Origin: Verticillium longisporum
Taxonomy: Eukaryota; Ascomycota; Sordariomycetes; Glomerellales; Plectosphaerellaceae
Reading direction: 5' to 3'
Length of the DNA: 64,000 bases
Assembly (NCBI GenBank): GCA_019188255.1
Contig: JAETXT010000011.1
Location: 2,790,001-2,854,000, forward strand
The position numbers were made by a program, and so were the translations under genes. How positions within the stretch are numbered: the stretch's first letter is position 1; each line of letters begins with the position of its first letter. Below the pieces are notes generated by a model. It searched no databases. It was not told the DNA's origin and worked only from the letters and a program-made list of their open reading frames with translations. Shown here in pieces: positions 1 to 11,549 of this stretch.

Positions 1-463
1 CAACGAAGCCCGGTCGTTTGCTTCGGGATCTCACAAGACGGCGGAGGAGTTGGCCATGGAGAACAAGAGTCTCAAGGATGTTCTCGACAAGCTGAGCCGC
101 CGCCTACACGCTTTTGAAGCGAGTGCCCAGAACTCAAGCCTTGCGCTCGCAGAGAGTATGCGTTTTCGGAGGCCAACTTCGCCCTTAGCCACCTCAGCTG
201 GCGGCCCTCCCTCTGGGCCAGGGATCGAAGATACGACCGCTTTAAAGGCGAAGAACAAGGAGCTTGAGGAGCAGATGGCGTTGACTGTGCAGCGGATAGA
301 GGCGTTGGAGAAGGAGAACCAGAAGATGGAGCGCACGCTGGCCAAGTACCGCGAGAAGTGGGAGAAATTGAAGGCGGGGGCGAAGGCAAGACGGGAGGCG
401 CAAGGCAGCGTAGAAAATGCCGCTGTTGAGGAGGACCCCGGCACCAGCGAGGCTAGGGCCTGA
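1..463 (+). CDS. C-terminal part of a coiled-coil protein (5' truncated by window edge)
   Basis: Only the last ~154 residues are present; the frame is open from base 2 and stops at TGA 461-463. The tail has a helical, Lys/Glu-rich stretch with heptad-like spacing (ELEEQMALTVQRIEALEKEN and onward to a basic KLKAGAKARRE patch) after a Ser/Pro/Gly-rich linker. This is what the end of a long coiled-coil tether or cytoskeletal scaffold looks like. Similar tails occur in fungal NIMA-interacting TinC-type proteins, but I cannot confirm that from a tail alone. Only 82 bases separate its stop from the convergent JmjC gene. An in-frame ATG at 56 is internal and should not be taken as the gene start. 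Confidence 0.6.
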   Translation, partial: NEARSFASGSHKTAEELAMENKSLKDVLDKLSRRLHAFEASAQNSSLALAESMRFRRPTSPLATSAGGPPSGPGIEDTTALKAKNKELEEQMALTVQRIEALEKENQKMERTLAKYREKWEKLKAGAKARREAQGSVENAAVEEDPGTSEARA

Positions 464-545
464 AAGCAAGAGTCGCAGACCTGAAACTTGACAATCCATC
501 CAGCCAGTAACACCATGGCAGTAGTCGTGACGGCCTCAGCTGTTA

Positions 546-2185
546 TCATGCGCTGTCCTCACCCGCACTCCCATCGTTGCTGATGAAGTGATCTCCATTC
601 CACCAGAAGCTCACGCTGAAACTGACACTCAAGCTCCTCACGTAATGCCACCATCCTATGGGGATGTAGAGCATGTCCCCCTCTTCCAGGATGCACTCCC
701 AGTACTTCAGGCCTCTGAACTCCTTCAGTTCGATCTCATCCCGCGCCTCCTCGCCGTTGGGTAACTCGTCCCAGCCTTCGATCACGCCGACGTCGAACGC
801 ACTCGTGTTGTGCATGTCGATGCCCTGGTCATCCTCGCCTCGCGGACATAGTGCTTCGGTGTCATGGGGCGAGTAGAGCCGGACGTACTTGGCACCAACG
901 ACCTGGGCGAGGAGGTTGTGGTAGGCGTCCGTATGAAGGGGTGTGATGGTGCCGGCCGGGCCCAGCCATGCGTTGATCAGGGGAGTGGCGTTTCCGGCTT
1001 GTCCAGTTCGCGAGATAGAGGGTGCGGTGGTGGGCTGGTGTAGCAGAGGTCTGGGGTCGGTATGTCGTTGCGGAGGATGGGGAGCTGTGTGAAGAGCTCA
1101 TGTTGAGCTAGGTAGCTGACCGGCTTCGGATCGATAGACTCGGTAGTCTTCTTTTGAATACCATCATCGCGGACCTCGGATTTTTTGGGCGCTTCGGGGC
1201 ATTCGAGCCTATCAAGCAGCTCTCGAAAGGTGATGAGTTCCTGGCCCCAGTCCTCATCAACGTAGGTGCGCCCGACCTCTACCGGAACGAGCCTTCGACC
1301 GCCAAAGGTTCTCGAGAGGAGATATGCGGGCTTGCGCCATGGCCTGGTCGTCATGGCGGGCCAATCATTCATGAGCCCTTTGACAACGAAAGGCAGGAGC
1401 CCGTTCGGGCCGCGTGAGGTACCTTCGTCCATGTACTGCTGGAACTTCTGCATAGATATTTGGTGGAAAGTTTCCACAGGGTGCCGAAGGTCTGGTTCAA
1501 AGATGCGACTCCGAGGGAATGACCGTTCGCTATCCCATGACCCAGAACATGATGGCCCGTTATCCAGCCGTGGCCTTTTGGATGGACGGGATTCACTGTC
1601 GTTGTCTGACTTTGTATGGTCCACCGCCGCGTCCTCAAGAAGCTGAAGGAAGCACTCAACTGACTGCCTCCCACGCGTGATGCCAGCGCCACCGGCCAGG
1701 ATCAGTGCCTTGTCAAGCGTCTCCACGGCCTTGTTGAGATCACAGTCGCTTAGCAGAGTTGATGCTGGTGCATCACTGGCTGGACTCGGGGGGTCGTATT
1801 GCGGCGATGAGGCGACAAGACAACTTAATTTGAGAAGACTGAGGTCTGTGTATAATTGACGCCAGCAGTACGGCAAACCTTGGTACACAAACTCATAGAA
1901 CTTCTTGTAAGTCCAGTCGAGCTCCCGATCGAGTCGTTCCAGCAGCTCAAGCGCATCCCCTGTTGGATCCAACGAATTGGTAGGACTGAAAGCTCGGAGC
2001 GCCAGTGTGTCAGCTGCCAGGCGGCCCAGCGTCTCCAAAGCTTCTTTGGGCAAAGCAAGCAGTCCTTGTTCGGCCGGCGAGCCTGTCGGCATGTTGCTGC
2101 TCTTGTGTGCATCTAGTCCAATGTCCGTCACAGTCGCTTTGCACTTATCCATCAAGGCATCTCTGGGACTCCGCATCGCTTCCAT
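546..2185 (-). CDS. JmjC-domain protein, KDM8/JMJD5-like dioxygenase (one frame break)
   Basis: Predicted Fe(II)/2-oxoglutarate-dependent hydroxylase of the cupin_8/JmjC class, possibly a histone demethylase or arginyl hydroxylase. The first ~190 residues are helical. The middle carries the KDM8-type signature with VPVEVGRTYVDEDWGQ. The C-terminal part has the iron-binding HxD (PLHTD, about residue 418) and the distal His in GWWHYVR (about residue 513). The first ATG in frame is at 2185; further upstream the frame has only non-ATG codons. The frame breaks at the GGGG run 980-983 (CCCC on the coding strand). One extra C links ..KPETPL to INAWLGPAG and gives an intron-less 546-residue protein. 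No GT-AG intron fits there. Family assignment is firm; the substrate is not known. Confidence 0.85.
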
Positions 2186-3304
2186 CGTCGGAGAAGCGAT
2201 GGACTTCAGGGCAATAAGGGAAGTGAGGCAGTGCAGGTCAGGCGATAGAAATTTAACGTGGTCGTCTTTTGTGGTTGTTTTCGACAATTGTCCGTTTCAC
2301 GCTGCTGACCAATAGCGTACCCTGCAACCAGAAGCATTCGAGTGAGCTTCACGACAGTCTGCTGAACACAATGACAACTGCGGTCCAGGAAAGGAAAATC
2401 GAGTTACAGTACTACGTGATGATTTTCAACAGTATTTCGATTGAGAAACATCGTCTTGATTTCCGTATCCCATTGATCCACAGTCTACGTCCTGCGCCCC
2501 CGCATTGATGCATCGCCATGATTTGTGCCGATTTTAGAGCTGGCAAGGTCACCAAGGCTATCAAAGGCCTTACGAGCCAGATCAATTATTTTAAGCAGAG
2601 TTTTTTTGCCAGCTTGACAAGAAGATCATCTGAGACGACTTTCCTCTGGCGATGACGGCTTCTCTGTGGACCTCAGCCCCGAATAGCAGATCTGAATGAA
2701 TCCTCGATGCCAAACTTTGTCAAGCCCCTGATGACTTTAGTTCATCCTCGATGTCAGCGACATCAAGGCAAAACCCTCCAAGTCCCTGAGCCCTTTATAC
2801 CAAATGGATAGAGTCTTTCGCCAACGTGTGGGCCTGTCCTGGCATTTGATGTCACCCCGCCGCAACATTACGACAGCTGACCCTATGTTGGGTACTTGTG
2901 TGAACTTGCGAGGACACCCGCAGGGACCAACTGAACTCTGGACTTGGTTCAAATCCATCTGAAGGAACTCGGAAGACAGCACTTGTCCAATCGTGATGTT
3001 GGCTTTATCCCGTCTGTGTTTGATCCAAGTTAGCTACCTGATGGGTACCATATAGCATGGCATTGTTGCTTCTTCAACAACAGGCTTACCTCAACGGAGC
3101 TCGGCGGACAGAACCATACCCACAAGTCGTGGTAGGACTCTGGCTGCACAGCTTGCGACATGGACAGCATTAGACAGCGAACGGAAGGTATCGGCCTGAC
3201 TTTTCCTGTCGACTTTTCCCCCCGCCAACCCTCCATTTTGCTGTCTGCGCATCGCCAGGCTCAATGTCGTCATAAGAAACAAGTCGACGGTGATCAGAGG
3301 ACTG
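2186..3304. other. Intergenic region between the JmjC and cyclin-like genes
   Basis: About 1.1 kb with no reading frame that resembles a conserved protein. It should hold the JmjC promoter (its 5' side is at 2185) and the 3' end of the cyclin-like transcript. Short frames on either strand have poor codon bias and no recognisable motif. Confidence 0.6.
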
Positions 3305-4296
3305 TTACGCGTCTGTCATTTTTGCGTCCATTTTTCGCATCATCTCTTCCTCCTCATCGCGGGCTTTGTCACCATTCCCAGTGTGGACCCCCCTCCTCCT
3401 CATTTCTTCGTCCACCTTTTCCCTCGTCACCATGCCCTCGCACATGAGACTGGGTAATGTCTCCTGTTGCTGCGTGACCCAGCCTTCCAGGCTCCGCATG
3501 CCGACCACGAGAAAGCCAAGCTCCTCCCGGTCGACATCAAAGACTTCCCACCACTCGCACTCCGGCATCTTGGCCTCGAGGTCCTTCGCCGCGTTGTATA
3601 TTGCTGCCGTCGCGAGCGCGTTGGGTTGATGTGTCAGGTAGAGCATCTGTGGTGACAGCAGCGCTGTGTTCAGGTACTCAATCGTGCGCTTGCCAATCTT
3701 GCCTTTGGGCAGCCCTAGAAAGTCCAGCGTCTGCAGATATGTCACTCCCAGGGGTGTGGTAGCGACACGTGCGTGTCGAAGGACAAGGCGTAGAGTATGC
3801 GCGCCTCGATGGCGAGCATCCGATTCTTGAAGGCAAAGTATTCGTCCTCGAGTTGGTAGTAGGCCGTCGGGTCTTGGTCTGCTGGTGGTTTGCCGCCGTG
3901 AAAGTACGCAGAGCCGTGCGAGAGATGGTATGCGTAGACATTGGAGAGGTCGCGTTGTGATCGTGGGAAAGAGCCCATCTTGGCGACAAGGTAAAGGGAG
4001 GCTGCCGAGGCGTCCTGCGTCTTGTCAGCTTCGGCGCAAACTTGAAAGCAAGGCAAAGGGGGGTGTCATACGCTGAACTCATAGGCCATGGGAGGCTCAA
4101 CAAGCCAATATCGGGCAAGAAGAACGTTGGCTTGGGCTGTCGTGGACTGTGGCAGCTCCAGGAGCATGCCGGCAGCCTGTGTCAGGCATTGTGTCGAGTA
4201 GAGGATGATGTCCTGGAGATCTGTTGGCAGCGAGCTGAAAGAAGTTCGACGATGTAATTGCGCGGCTGTTGCCAATGAATTAATCATGTGCGCCAT
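3305..4296 (-). CDS. Cyclin-like protein, L-type cyclin fold (one frame break)
   Basis: Two exons: 4296-4072 and 4014-3305, with a 57-nt intron 4015-4071 (GTATGA..GCTGAC..CAG). The product (about 311 aa once the break is bridged) has a cyclin-box N-terminal half: an LARYWL-type helix, then DASAASLYLVAKMG and an Arg-rich NVYAY helix. These are followed by IEARILYALSFDTHVSLPHP, a pattern typical of cyclin-L/transcriptional cyclins, and a second helical half. The tail is acidic and Met-rich. Such cyclins normally partner CDKs in transcription or splicing control in the nucleus. The frame breaks at 3747-3754; one extra C in the coding-strand CCCC run restores the protein. It is divergent from vps17, sharing about 600 bp of promoter. 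Cyclin fold likely; subfamily uncertain. Confidence 0.7.
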
Positions 4297-4894
4297 GGCT
4301 CAGGGTATCGAAATCAACCTGTGACGCTTCTTTCTCGTTGCCGATCTCCAGGTTGTCGCCAGTGCCCTTCAGTCTGCTATCGAATTCACCTTCTCGAATA
4401 AAGAACGGGCAAGAAACGACGTCATGTCATTGGCCGGAGCTGTCTTCTCTTCAATGTCGGCAAGCGCTATCAGCCGCGCCTGTCGCGCGTCCGGGTTAGG
4501 GTCGAATGGCCCAAGCTCATCCCCACGTTGTACCTACCTTGCTTGCCTGACCTTCCAATCCGACCCACTAGCCATGGACGACGACAGGCAAGGCGAGGCA
4601 GCAGCTACGTAGGCGGAGAAAAGCTCCCAGTCGCAAACCAAACACCGTCAAACGCAGCAACGCACCCACGGATTCGTCTCGGGCACTGCGAGGAATACAT
4701 TAAAAGGACACTCGGAATTCTTATCTCGGCTCTTCGAGGCATGAAAGCTACCGCCTGAATACCGAGTACCTGCCCGAGCCATCACGATTATCCCCGCATC
4801 TTCCGATCTCGACCTGCCAACCTAAGCCCACGCCATCACCCTTCGTTCGCCCAACATCCAACACCCGCGACCTCAATCCGACCGACTCTCCACA
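4297..4894. promoter_or_regulatory. Shared divergent promoter region of the cyclin-like gene and vps17
   Basis: 598 bp lie between two start codons facing away from each other, so both 5' regions must lie here. No clear TATA box stands out. One TACCTACCTTGCTTGCC copy of the window's CCTACC motif lies at about 4529-4546. No coding frame is convincing. Confidence 0.5.
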
Positions 4895-6844
4895 ATGGAC
4901 TACAGTGCATCAATGCAAGACGATAACCCCGCTGGAGCCTCGCCCTGGGGCAATTCGCCCGCCTCCTCGCCGCGCCAGGCCAAGACGGGCTTCGGCTCGG
5001 TTCTAGGCAGCGAACCCCCAGCGTCTCCCTTTCGCTACAATTCCACATCCTCCGGCAACGGCCTCTCTCAAGATCAAGAAGGCGGTTTCGAGAGCCAGGA
5101 TTCGTTCCGGAGACCTGGTACGGCGAGCTCCGCGTCTGGGACCGATGCCGGCACTGAGGACCTCGAAAGCACCGAGTCGGCACCCGAGAGCCAACGGCAG
5201 GAGGCCACGGAACCTGCCGAGCAGCAGCAGCAGCAGCAGCAAGGCGGCTCCGACGCGCCGCACCTGCCAGCCGGTCAGGAATCTGGCAGGCCAGCGGCGC
5301 ATGGTCAGCAGAGCCAACGGCCGCCGCAAACCCAGCAGCCGCAGTATAAGCTCATCGCAAAGATCACTGGCCTTGAGAGGACCGGAAAGAAGGATCCTCT
5401 CTTGAGGTTTGATGTTCATGTAAGGACAAGCCAATGCTATGAGATCTTTCGTCATTGAGTCTTGCTAACCATCGGCAGACTAACAACCCGAGGTTCCGAA
5501 CCACACAATACCGCGATGTGCGCCGCCTTCATTCCGAATTCGTCAAACTTGCCGAGCATCTGATCTCCGCCAACCCAGATTCGCTCGTCCCGGCGGTACC
5601 CCCGGCGCTGACTTCGGCAGGCGCTGGCACGGACGAGGATGAGAACAGGGTCAAGGCGCTGATGCAGCGCTGGTTCAACTACGTTTGCAGCAGTGACACC
5701 TTGACGAGGGATGACGAGATGGTCCTGTTCGTCGAGAGCGACTTTGGCTACAGCCCCATGGTAAAGAAGAAGCAGCCCGCTACGGGCGTGCGCCGCAAGA
5801 TTCTCAAACAGTTCGCTCCGCCTCCTGACGACACGCCAGAGCTTCAGGAGGCTCGGCCAATCGTCAAGCTGTTCTATCTGGGCAGCATGGATGCTGGGCA
5901 CAAGGTAGACAAGATGGTCAAGTGCCGCCGAGGTGAGTTGGTATTTCCCATATAACGATGTAGCGAGTCACTGATGCGTCTCAGGTCTCGGATTGGCCGA
6001 GTCGGACTTTGGAGTCAAGCTCGGAGCGATGAACGTCCAGGAACCACACCCTGGCCTGTCCAACGCCTACCGGAAGCTGGGCAAGGTCATTCAGACCGTA
6101 GGCGACTACCACGCCGCTCAGGCAACGGCACAAGCCACAACCATTGGAGATCCCTTCCAGTACCACTCGACTGATGCCTTCATTGTTAAGGAAACCCTGA
6201 CCAACAGGCAAATCCTCACGCGCGAGTTCATTCAGGCGCAGGAGAACACGCGCAGCAAGCTCAACGCGGCTGACCGCCTCAATGCGAGATCTAACGTGCG
6301 CCGCGAGACGGTGGACGAGGCCATCAGGGCCCTCGACGACGCACGCCAGAACGAGACCTACCTGTATCAGAAGACGACACGCGTCACCCACAACGTCGTG
6401 CAGGACCTCCGCAAATGGTTCGGACGGACGGCCGCCGACCTGCGCCTCAGTATTCGCGAGTATGTCCTCCGCGAGATTGACGCCGAGCGCCGCACCCTCG
6501 CGCTACTCGAGAGCGTTCGCCCAGACATTCGCTCCATTGACGCCTCCGGCGGCCTGAGCAGGCTCGGCCGTGAAGCGCACCCCGCAGTGCGTCGCACGAG
6601 CCTGGCCGCCAGCCAAGGCCCCAAGGGCGATGCTTGGAGCGGCGTGCCGAGGCGATCCGAGGCCCACCGCACCCTCTCGAGCAGCGTGATGCCCGGCCTA
6701 CCCGAGGACGGCGAGGCCGACGATGCGCATGGCGCAGGTCACGGCAGCGCGGCAGGTGCTCGCGGAAGCCTGGCCGAGGAGGATGACGAGGACCGGATCG
6801 ACGCGAGGAACGCGGCCAGCCGATTGGCGACGAGCACGTTCTGA
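4895..6844 (+). CDS. vps17: Vps17, retromer SNX-BAR sorting nexin
   Basis: Three exons: 4895-5419, 5479-5932 and 5985-6844; introns of 59 and 52 nt with GTAAGG/GTGAGT donors. They sum to exactly 612 codons plus stop with no frame break. The N-terminus (about 150 aa) is disordered, Ser/Gly/Gln-rich, with a run of seven Gln. A PX phosphoinositide-binding domain follows (KLIAKITGLERTGKKDPLLR to about residue 275). The rest is a long helical BAR domain with the GDPFQYHSTDAF and LRKWFGRTAADLRLSIREYV segments characteristic of Vps17. In yeast, Vps17 pairs with Vps5 on endosomes to tubulate membrane for endosome-to-Golgi retrieval. The start is the ATG in a good context (CACAATGG) at the head of the typical MDYS.. 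leader. Confidence 0.92.
5221..5240 (+). repeat. CAG microsatellite encoding polyglutamine in Vps17
   Basis: A pure CAG run codes for seven consecutive Gln in the disordered N-terminal region, outside the PX and BAR folds. Likely length-polymorphic and functionally tolerated. Confidence 0.85.
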
Positions 6845-7838
6845 TAGCTTAGTGCGGTTGGCGGCAGGCAAAACGAAGACGGCGACGGTATGTCCTTGGT
6901 AGTGTTGTGAGTGGTCTAGTTGGTGTCGGCGGCAGCAGTGAATTCCCAAGCCTCATTGTTTCTTATCCCCCCTCTTTACCTTCCTTAGATGGAGTGATTA
7001 CCACGAGGCCGATTGTTGATTGATGCCTTACGGTAGACAAGAGACTCGCAGGCATGACGTGTTTATGCTGTGTCTGTCCATGCATGCGTTGTTCCACACA
7101 CCAGTCTATCTTTCGTCTCGCGTCTCGAAACGAAACAAGTCAAGGCATGTGCTTCCGTCTAACCCGTACCGCAAGCTCCGCATCTCGGTCGCGCAGCGGA
7201 AACTATGTCAAACAGGTCCGCGTTCCGAACCTTGTAGCTGGACGAGATATGACGAATGCAGAGGACAAAAGTATGCCTCACCCGGCTCTGCCTCCGGGTG
7301 CCGGTGGAGGGTATGTGGTAGCAGCCCACGGGCAGGATTGGCTGGTCGGTGCATGTCCGACCCGACCCCCTCCCCCCGTGACGCACAACAATGCTGCTGT
7401 TGCTCTCGTCGTCGGTCGCCTACCTACCCTGCCGTGACACGCAGGTTGCAGATGGGGGACCGCACGCGCATGCATGCATGCACAATCTTCCCTTGCCCAA
7501 GGTAGGCAGGGTAGGTAGGTACCCAAGTTATCTACCGCCATAGAGGGTCCATATTGCAACATCGACCGCCTCCTCATTCTGGAAGAGAGGCACAGCGGCC
7601 GCTTCAAAAGGGTACTATGTAATGTGGCAAATAGGGGACTATCACACTGTACCATGCCATCACATGCCGCTGGCCACCGTCCTCGGTCTGTTCCGATCGG
7701 TATAGATTAGCGGTGAGGCAGGCGCCAAGGATGTGTTGAACGAAGGATGGTGACCTGAAGCACTCGCCGCCCGCGCAAGAAAACATGGTCGGCTGCGTGG
7801 CACGGCACCTGGTATACCACCCACCTTTCGGTGAACGG
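6845..7838. other. 3' region of vps17 and start of the gene-sparse tract
   Basis: No supported gene. The segment includes pyrimidine-rich stretches, a GCATGCATGCATGC run near 7468-7481 and an exact 15-bp inverted repeat listed separately. Open frames here are short, in unbiased codon usage and overlap each other on both strands. Confidence 0.55.
7419..7519. repeat. 15-bp perfect inverted repeat with 71-nt spacer
   Basis: Left arm CCTACCTACCCTGCC at 7419-7433; right arm GGCAGGGTAGGTAGG at 7505-7519, exactly complementary. It belongs to the short CCTACCT/AGGTAGG motif family that recurs near 9935, 10327, 10396 and 26745. It could fold into a hairpin if transcribed. Confidence 0.8.
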
Positions 7839-7841
7839 CAT

Positions 7842-8329
7842 TTACCCGTTGGGCATGGTTCGGACTGTGCTCTCCCAGCGCCCGAATCGGGAGCTTCCCA
7901 GGCCCCAACCGAGTACACCAACACTCTTAGATAAGGACGACCAATGATTTGGGCAGATGACTGGGTGGTCTCGGTCAGTATTCGCGCCGTAAAGACTCGT
8001 TGATCTACCCAAGATGTCGGTCAAGCTTTCTCCCAGCAGCATGCCGTGGTACTCGAGCTGCAGCGAGCGACAGCCTGTCATCCCAATCTTGTCACGATTG
8101 CCAGATACAGGCAACCCAATGTGTTGAAGCTTGACGCCAGCATGTGGCAATCTCATTGACAATAAGTCTCCGCGGCTGGTCAAAATGTCCGTTCCCGAAT
8201 CGGACTTGCGACCGAGGAGAATCTCAAGCTCGTAGAGTCCTTGAGGAGTGTCAGTTTTCGCCCCCAGAGGATGCGTCGATGACTCGACCTTGACTGTCAG
8301 TCGCTCAAGGCTGCATTTCCCTTTACAGG
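7842..8329 (-). pseudogene. Possible coding relic or unrecognised terminal exon
   Basis: On the minus strand a frame stays open from about 8329 to the stop at 7842 and includes KTDTPQGLYELEILLGRKSD and LQLEYHGMLLGE. It has protein-like composition, unlike its neighbours. Just upstream (8320-8345) is a sequence resembling a branch site plus 3' splice site (TTGAC..GTTTGTCAG), then stops in all upstream frames, so this may be a last exon. No family is recognised and no upstream exon can be identified. It could be a genuine orphan or a decayed gene end. Confidence 0.25.
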
Positions 8330-9500
8330 CCTGACAAACGTGTCAAGTAAGCCAGCGGTGTTGGGTCAATCTATCTGACATCTGCAAATCAATCTGACTG
8401 CGTGTGTGTCTCGGGCTTGATCCCGGAGACCTGGTCAGGCCTTGCAGTTTGGTTTAGCCACAATACTACAGTGAGGAAAATGGCCAGAGCTTTCCTTTAC
8501 GTCTCAGCATATTCCGCCGTTGCGTCGTTGACCACACTCAGGCCTCAAATGTCAGAAATCCCCGACTGATTTGAGGTGGATACCATGTTGAAATCGAACG
8601 CAGGGCGATGGCAGAGTGTTTACTGGCACAGCGGGTTCTCAGAGCCGGCGGCCCTGGTGCCAATGACAGGGTTACGTACCGACGAGCCGGAGACAAAAAT
8701 ATGGTTGTTCTTTGCTTTTGGACTCAAAGAGGGGTTCAAGGGGTTGAAGCCTTGGACCCCAAGAGATTCCCCAAATCAATTCCTCAAGAAAACTGGCGGC
8801 TAATTACTCCTCTTGTTGGAAGCGGAGAAACTCTTCCCCAAGGGCCCAGGGGTTGTGGAAATTTAGTCGATCTGGGACTTTGATCGATGCCGGCTGCCTA
8901 TGTTATCATCGGTGTTGACGGTTGCGATCATGGAAGTACTGTTGAACATAATTTAGGTATGGGAGCATTGCACTTGTTGTTGCTCAGCAGGTACAACCGC
9001 TGTACTGGGGTCATGTTATGCCATGTGGCTCTCACCAAGCAGTGCCATATGCGCATGATGTTGCTGCTAGTCAATAACAAAAGCAGGCAAAAGATGCTGG
9101 TCCATGACCGTACTGCGTCATCTCAATGAGGATCGCTCTATTATGGACCGAGTCGGATCACTGGCAGTTTGGAGTACTACATGTAGTACTGTGGTGGGTG
9201 CTTAGAGCTGGTGTGACAGCTCTGATTCAAGGACAGCAGCAGGGTTTGGATGCAGCACCGTGCTTGTAATCCGATTCGCGGGATATTATCTCTGTACTCT
9301 TCGGGCGTGGCGACTGACTGGCTTCCTTAGTCGCGCCGACTTTAATAGCAGACGACATGGTTATCGTCATGACTCGATGTGGCTTTGCTATCGCGTGAAG
9401 GTATCGCGGTGAGTGAGGGCGGTGCCAGCGACTTCGATAGGCCGCAGGGCAGATCATTCCTAGTCGAGTCCCTGCGCGGACGGGCTACCATTTCCGAGGC
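8330..9500. other. Gene-sparse tract, no supported gene
   Basis: About 1.2 kb without a convincing frame. Overlapping frames on the plus strand around 8576-8883 show no domain or coding bias. Confidence 0.5.
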
Positions 9501-9507
9501 TTCAGGG

Positions 9508-9790
9508 TCACTCACTCCTTTCTACAGGAGCGAATCGCATAGAAAAACGAGGGACTCCAGGAGGCATAATGTGTGCGACGCCGTCGAGATTTGGGGCAAG
9601 ATTTATGCAAGTTGCATGGGTAGAGAGATCATCAGTAAGTGTGACCTTGAAATACTCGTCATCTCTTAAGCAAACACCCTTTCGAAGCATCAGTTGCACC
9701 ATACCCAGGACAGGACGTGAGATGGCCTGCGCAATATGGCCACTCGTGTTCGCAGGGGGCATAGTGGCAGATACAAAGTTTCTTTTTGTT
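9508..9790 (-). pseudogene. Possible coding relic, family not recognised
   Basis: A minus-strand frame reading FVSATMPPANTSGHIAQAIS then VLGMVQLMLRKGVC has natural-protein composition and stops at 9508. It has no clear start or neighbouring exon and lies in repeat-rich, gene-poor DNA. Either a remnant or chance; recorded because it is among the better frames in the tract. Confidence 0.2.
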
Positions 9791-9934
9791 AAATTTCATT
9801 TCCTGCTTGACCATGTACCGTGAAGCGGTGGTCGTCTCTGCCGGCAGAGGGAGTAGCAGCATCCTCAGGGTCCAATATGGTATAATGTAGAACCGGGCTT
9901 CGAGGTCGCGAGCTTGGGAGTTGTACTTACTGTG

Positions 9935-9957
9935 CCTACCTAAGGTAAGGTAGGTAG
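9935..9957. repeat. Imperfect palindrome of the CCTACCT/AGGTAGG family
   Basis: CCTACCT (9935-9941) and AGGTAGG (9949-9955) flank a short AAGGTA-type centre, giving a compact potential hairpin. Confidence 0.7.
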
Positions 9958-10326
9958 AGACTAGGCTCGTAGGTGGGTTGAACCCTGTAGGTGCCATGTG
10001 TAGACGCAGCCATCCTCGGTGGCGGCGCCAATCGCTGTACACCCGCTGTCCACGGATAAATTGAAGTGGCCCGCGATGTTCCCTGGCGAGCATGGCCTGC
10101 TGTCGTGGTTCCATGACTGTCCGGCCTGATGTGTGGGGCGGTCAGGGGAGGCAGAGGGCTGGACGCGACCAGCTCTCCTGTCATCGGCGATGTCAGGCCC
10201 TCCAATCCGGCCTTTTCCTGGACCACCGTGACCGAGTCGTGCCGCGTGGACGCCCGCTGGCATTGTCGACATTGTCGACTAGGTATCATGGATGGGAAGA
10301 CGCCGGGAGGAGAAAGCCCGGCACCT

Positions 10327-10344
10327 AAGGTACCTAGGTACCTT
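10327..10344. repeat. 18-bp perfect palindrome
   Basis: AAGGTACCTAGGTACCTT equals its own reverse complement. It is followed within 60 bp by another AGGTAGGT hairpin, so the area is a local cluster of the motif. Confidence 0.85.
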
Positions 10345-10395
10345 ATCCAAGGTACGGTAAGTGTAACTGAATCACCCTCGACGAGTCCTTGACAT

Positions 10396-10422
10396 ACCTA
10401 CCTACGCCTGGACTAGGTAGGT
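10396..10422. repeat. 9-bp inverted repeat (ACCTACCTA / TAGGTAGGT)
   Basis: Arms at 10396-10404 and 10414-10422 with a 9-nt loop; same motif family as the palindromes at 9935 and 10327. Confidence 0.75.
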
Positions 10423-10429
10423 GGGGTTC

Positions 10430-11320
10430 CACAAGGCGGGAGGTAGGAGCTCTCCCACAGCGCACTTTCCAACCCATCCGTTGCCAGGCAGGTACGACTT
10501 GGGGAAGCTGGGGCGCTGTATGGGGTTTTCGTCCCCACTGGAGATGATGGGCGAGTGGGCCAGTCTTGCCTGTCTGGATCGCAAAGGCGGTACGTGTGAA
10601 ATGCCGGATGGATGGTGATGGTCACCTCAGATGCCAGACGTCCTGTCCACAAAGTTCACTTTCATAAAACTCCCCTTTCGTTTCTCTCGGTAAGTCTTTG
10701 GGTTGACACTGACGACATGGATCTACGAGCACCCACAGAAGCAGACTCTGCTTCTCGTTCCACACGGAACTGGCATAACCTTGTCCCTGCGGCATCTTGT
10801 ACTGCGATGTCGTGGTAGCACGCGCCAATCGAACACTCGACCGTTCGCACCTTATCCCGCCACTTTGACTAGCCAAGCTCTTTCCGAGGCTATTCCAGGC
10901 ATACCGGAATACCCTGCGTCCAGCCATGTCGACAGACCATGAAACACGCAGACTCAAGCCATTTCGCGTAGCATGGAGCCAGAGATGCGGCGGCGGACCA
11001 GCTATCCCTGGAGAAATGACAACCTACATGGCTTGCATCATCGCTAGCTACACCTAAGTCGTCCAAGCCGCTTCGGCTTCCGAACATTTTCTCCATCTGG
11101 CCGACAACGGGGTAACCAGCAACAGCGCCTTTCATTGCCGAGACGATCAAACTCAGGTCATGTTATTTCGGAGACTTGATCTGCAAGCCTGCTTGCACGG
11201 CACCATTGATGGCCATTCGCATGCAATCCCAGCTAAGGCCATGCGTTTTCGCCGCATCACTTCCGTGGCTGGCAAGTCGCAAAACTTTTGAACATGGGAG
11301 CCATCAGGCACCGAGGCCTG
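10430..11320. other. Gene-sparse tract, no supported gene
   Basis: Nothing convincing on either strand; frames are short and without recognisable motifs. Confidence 0.5.
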
Positions 11321-11321
11321 A

Positions 11322-11549
11322 TCATAGCTGGTCTAGTATCATGTTGACCATGAAATTCTCGTCCCGCTTCTGTGGTTCTCGGCCCACGTCTACCGTGTCA
11401 TCTGCGCCCAAGATGGCGCGCTCGAGCTCGTCACCAGCAAACAACACCACTGGGCGACTCAAGCCTCTGCATCGTGCGGCGAACCCATACGGTCTCTCTT
11501 TATGCTTCTTCCTTAGCAAGGCAGTTCTCCTGCTCGTATCAACAGGTCC
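11322..11549 (-). pseudogene. Possible terminal exon or relic, unrecognised
   Basis: The minus-strand frame ends at 11322 with coding-like sequence rich in charged residues (GDELERAILGADDTVDVGRE, then DENFMVNMILDQL). It has no ATG start; the upstream frame is closed by TGA just beyond 11549. It might be the last exon of a degraded gene. No domain is recognised. Confidence 0.25.
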
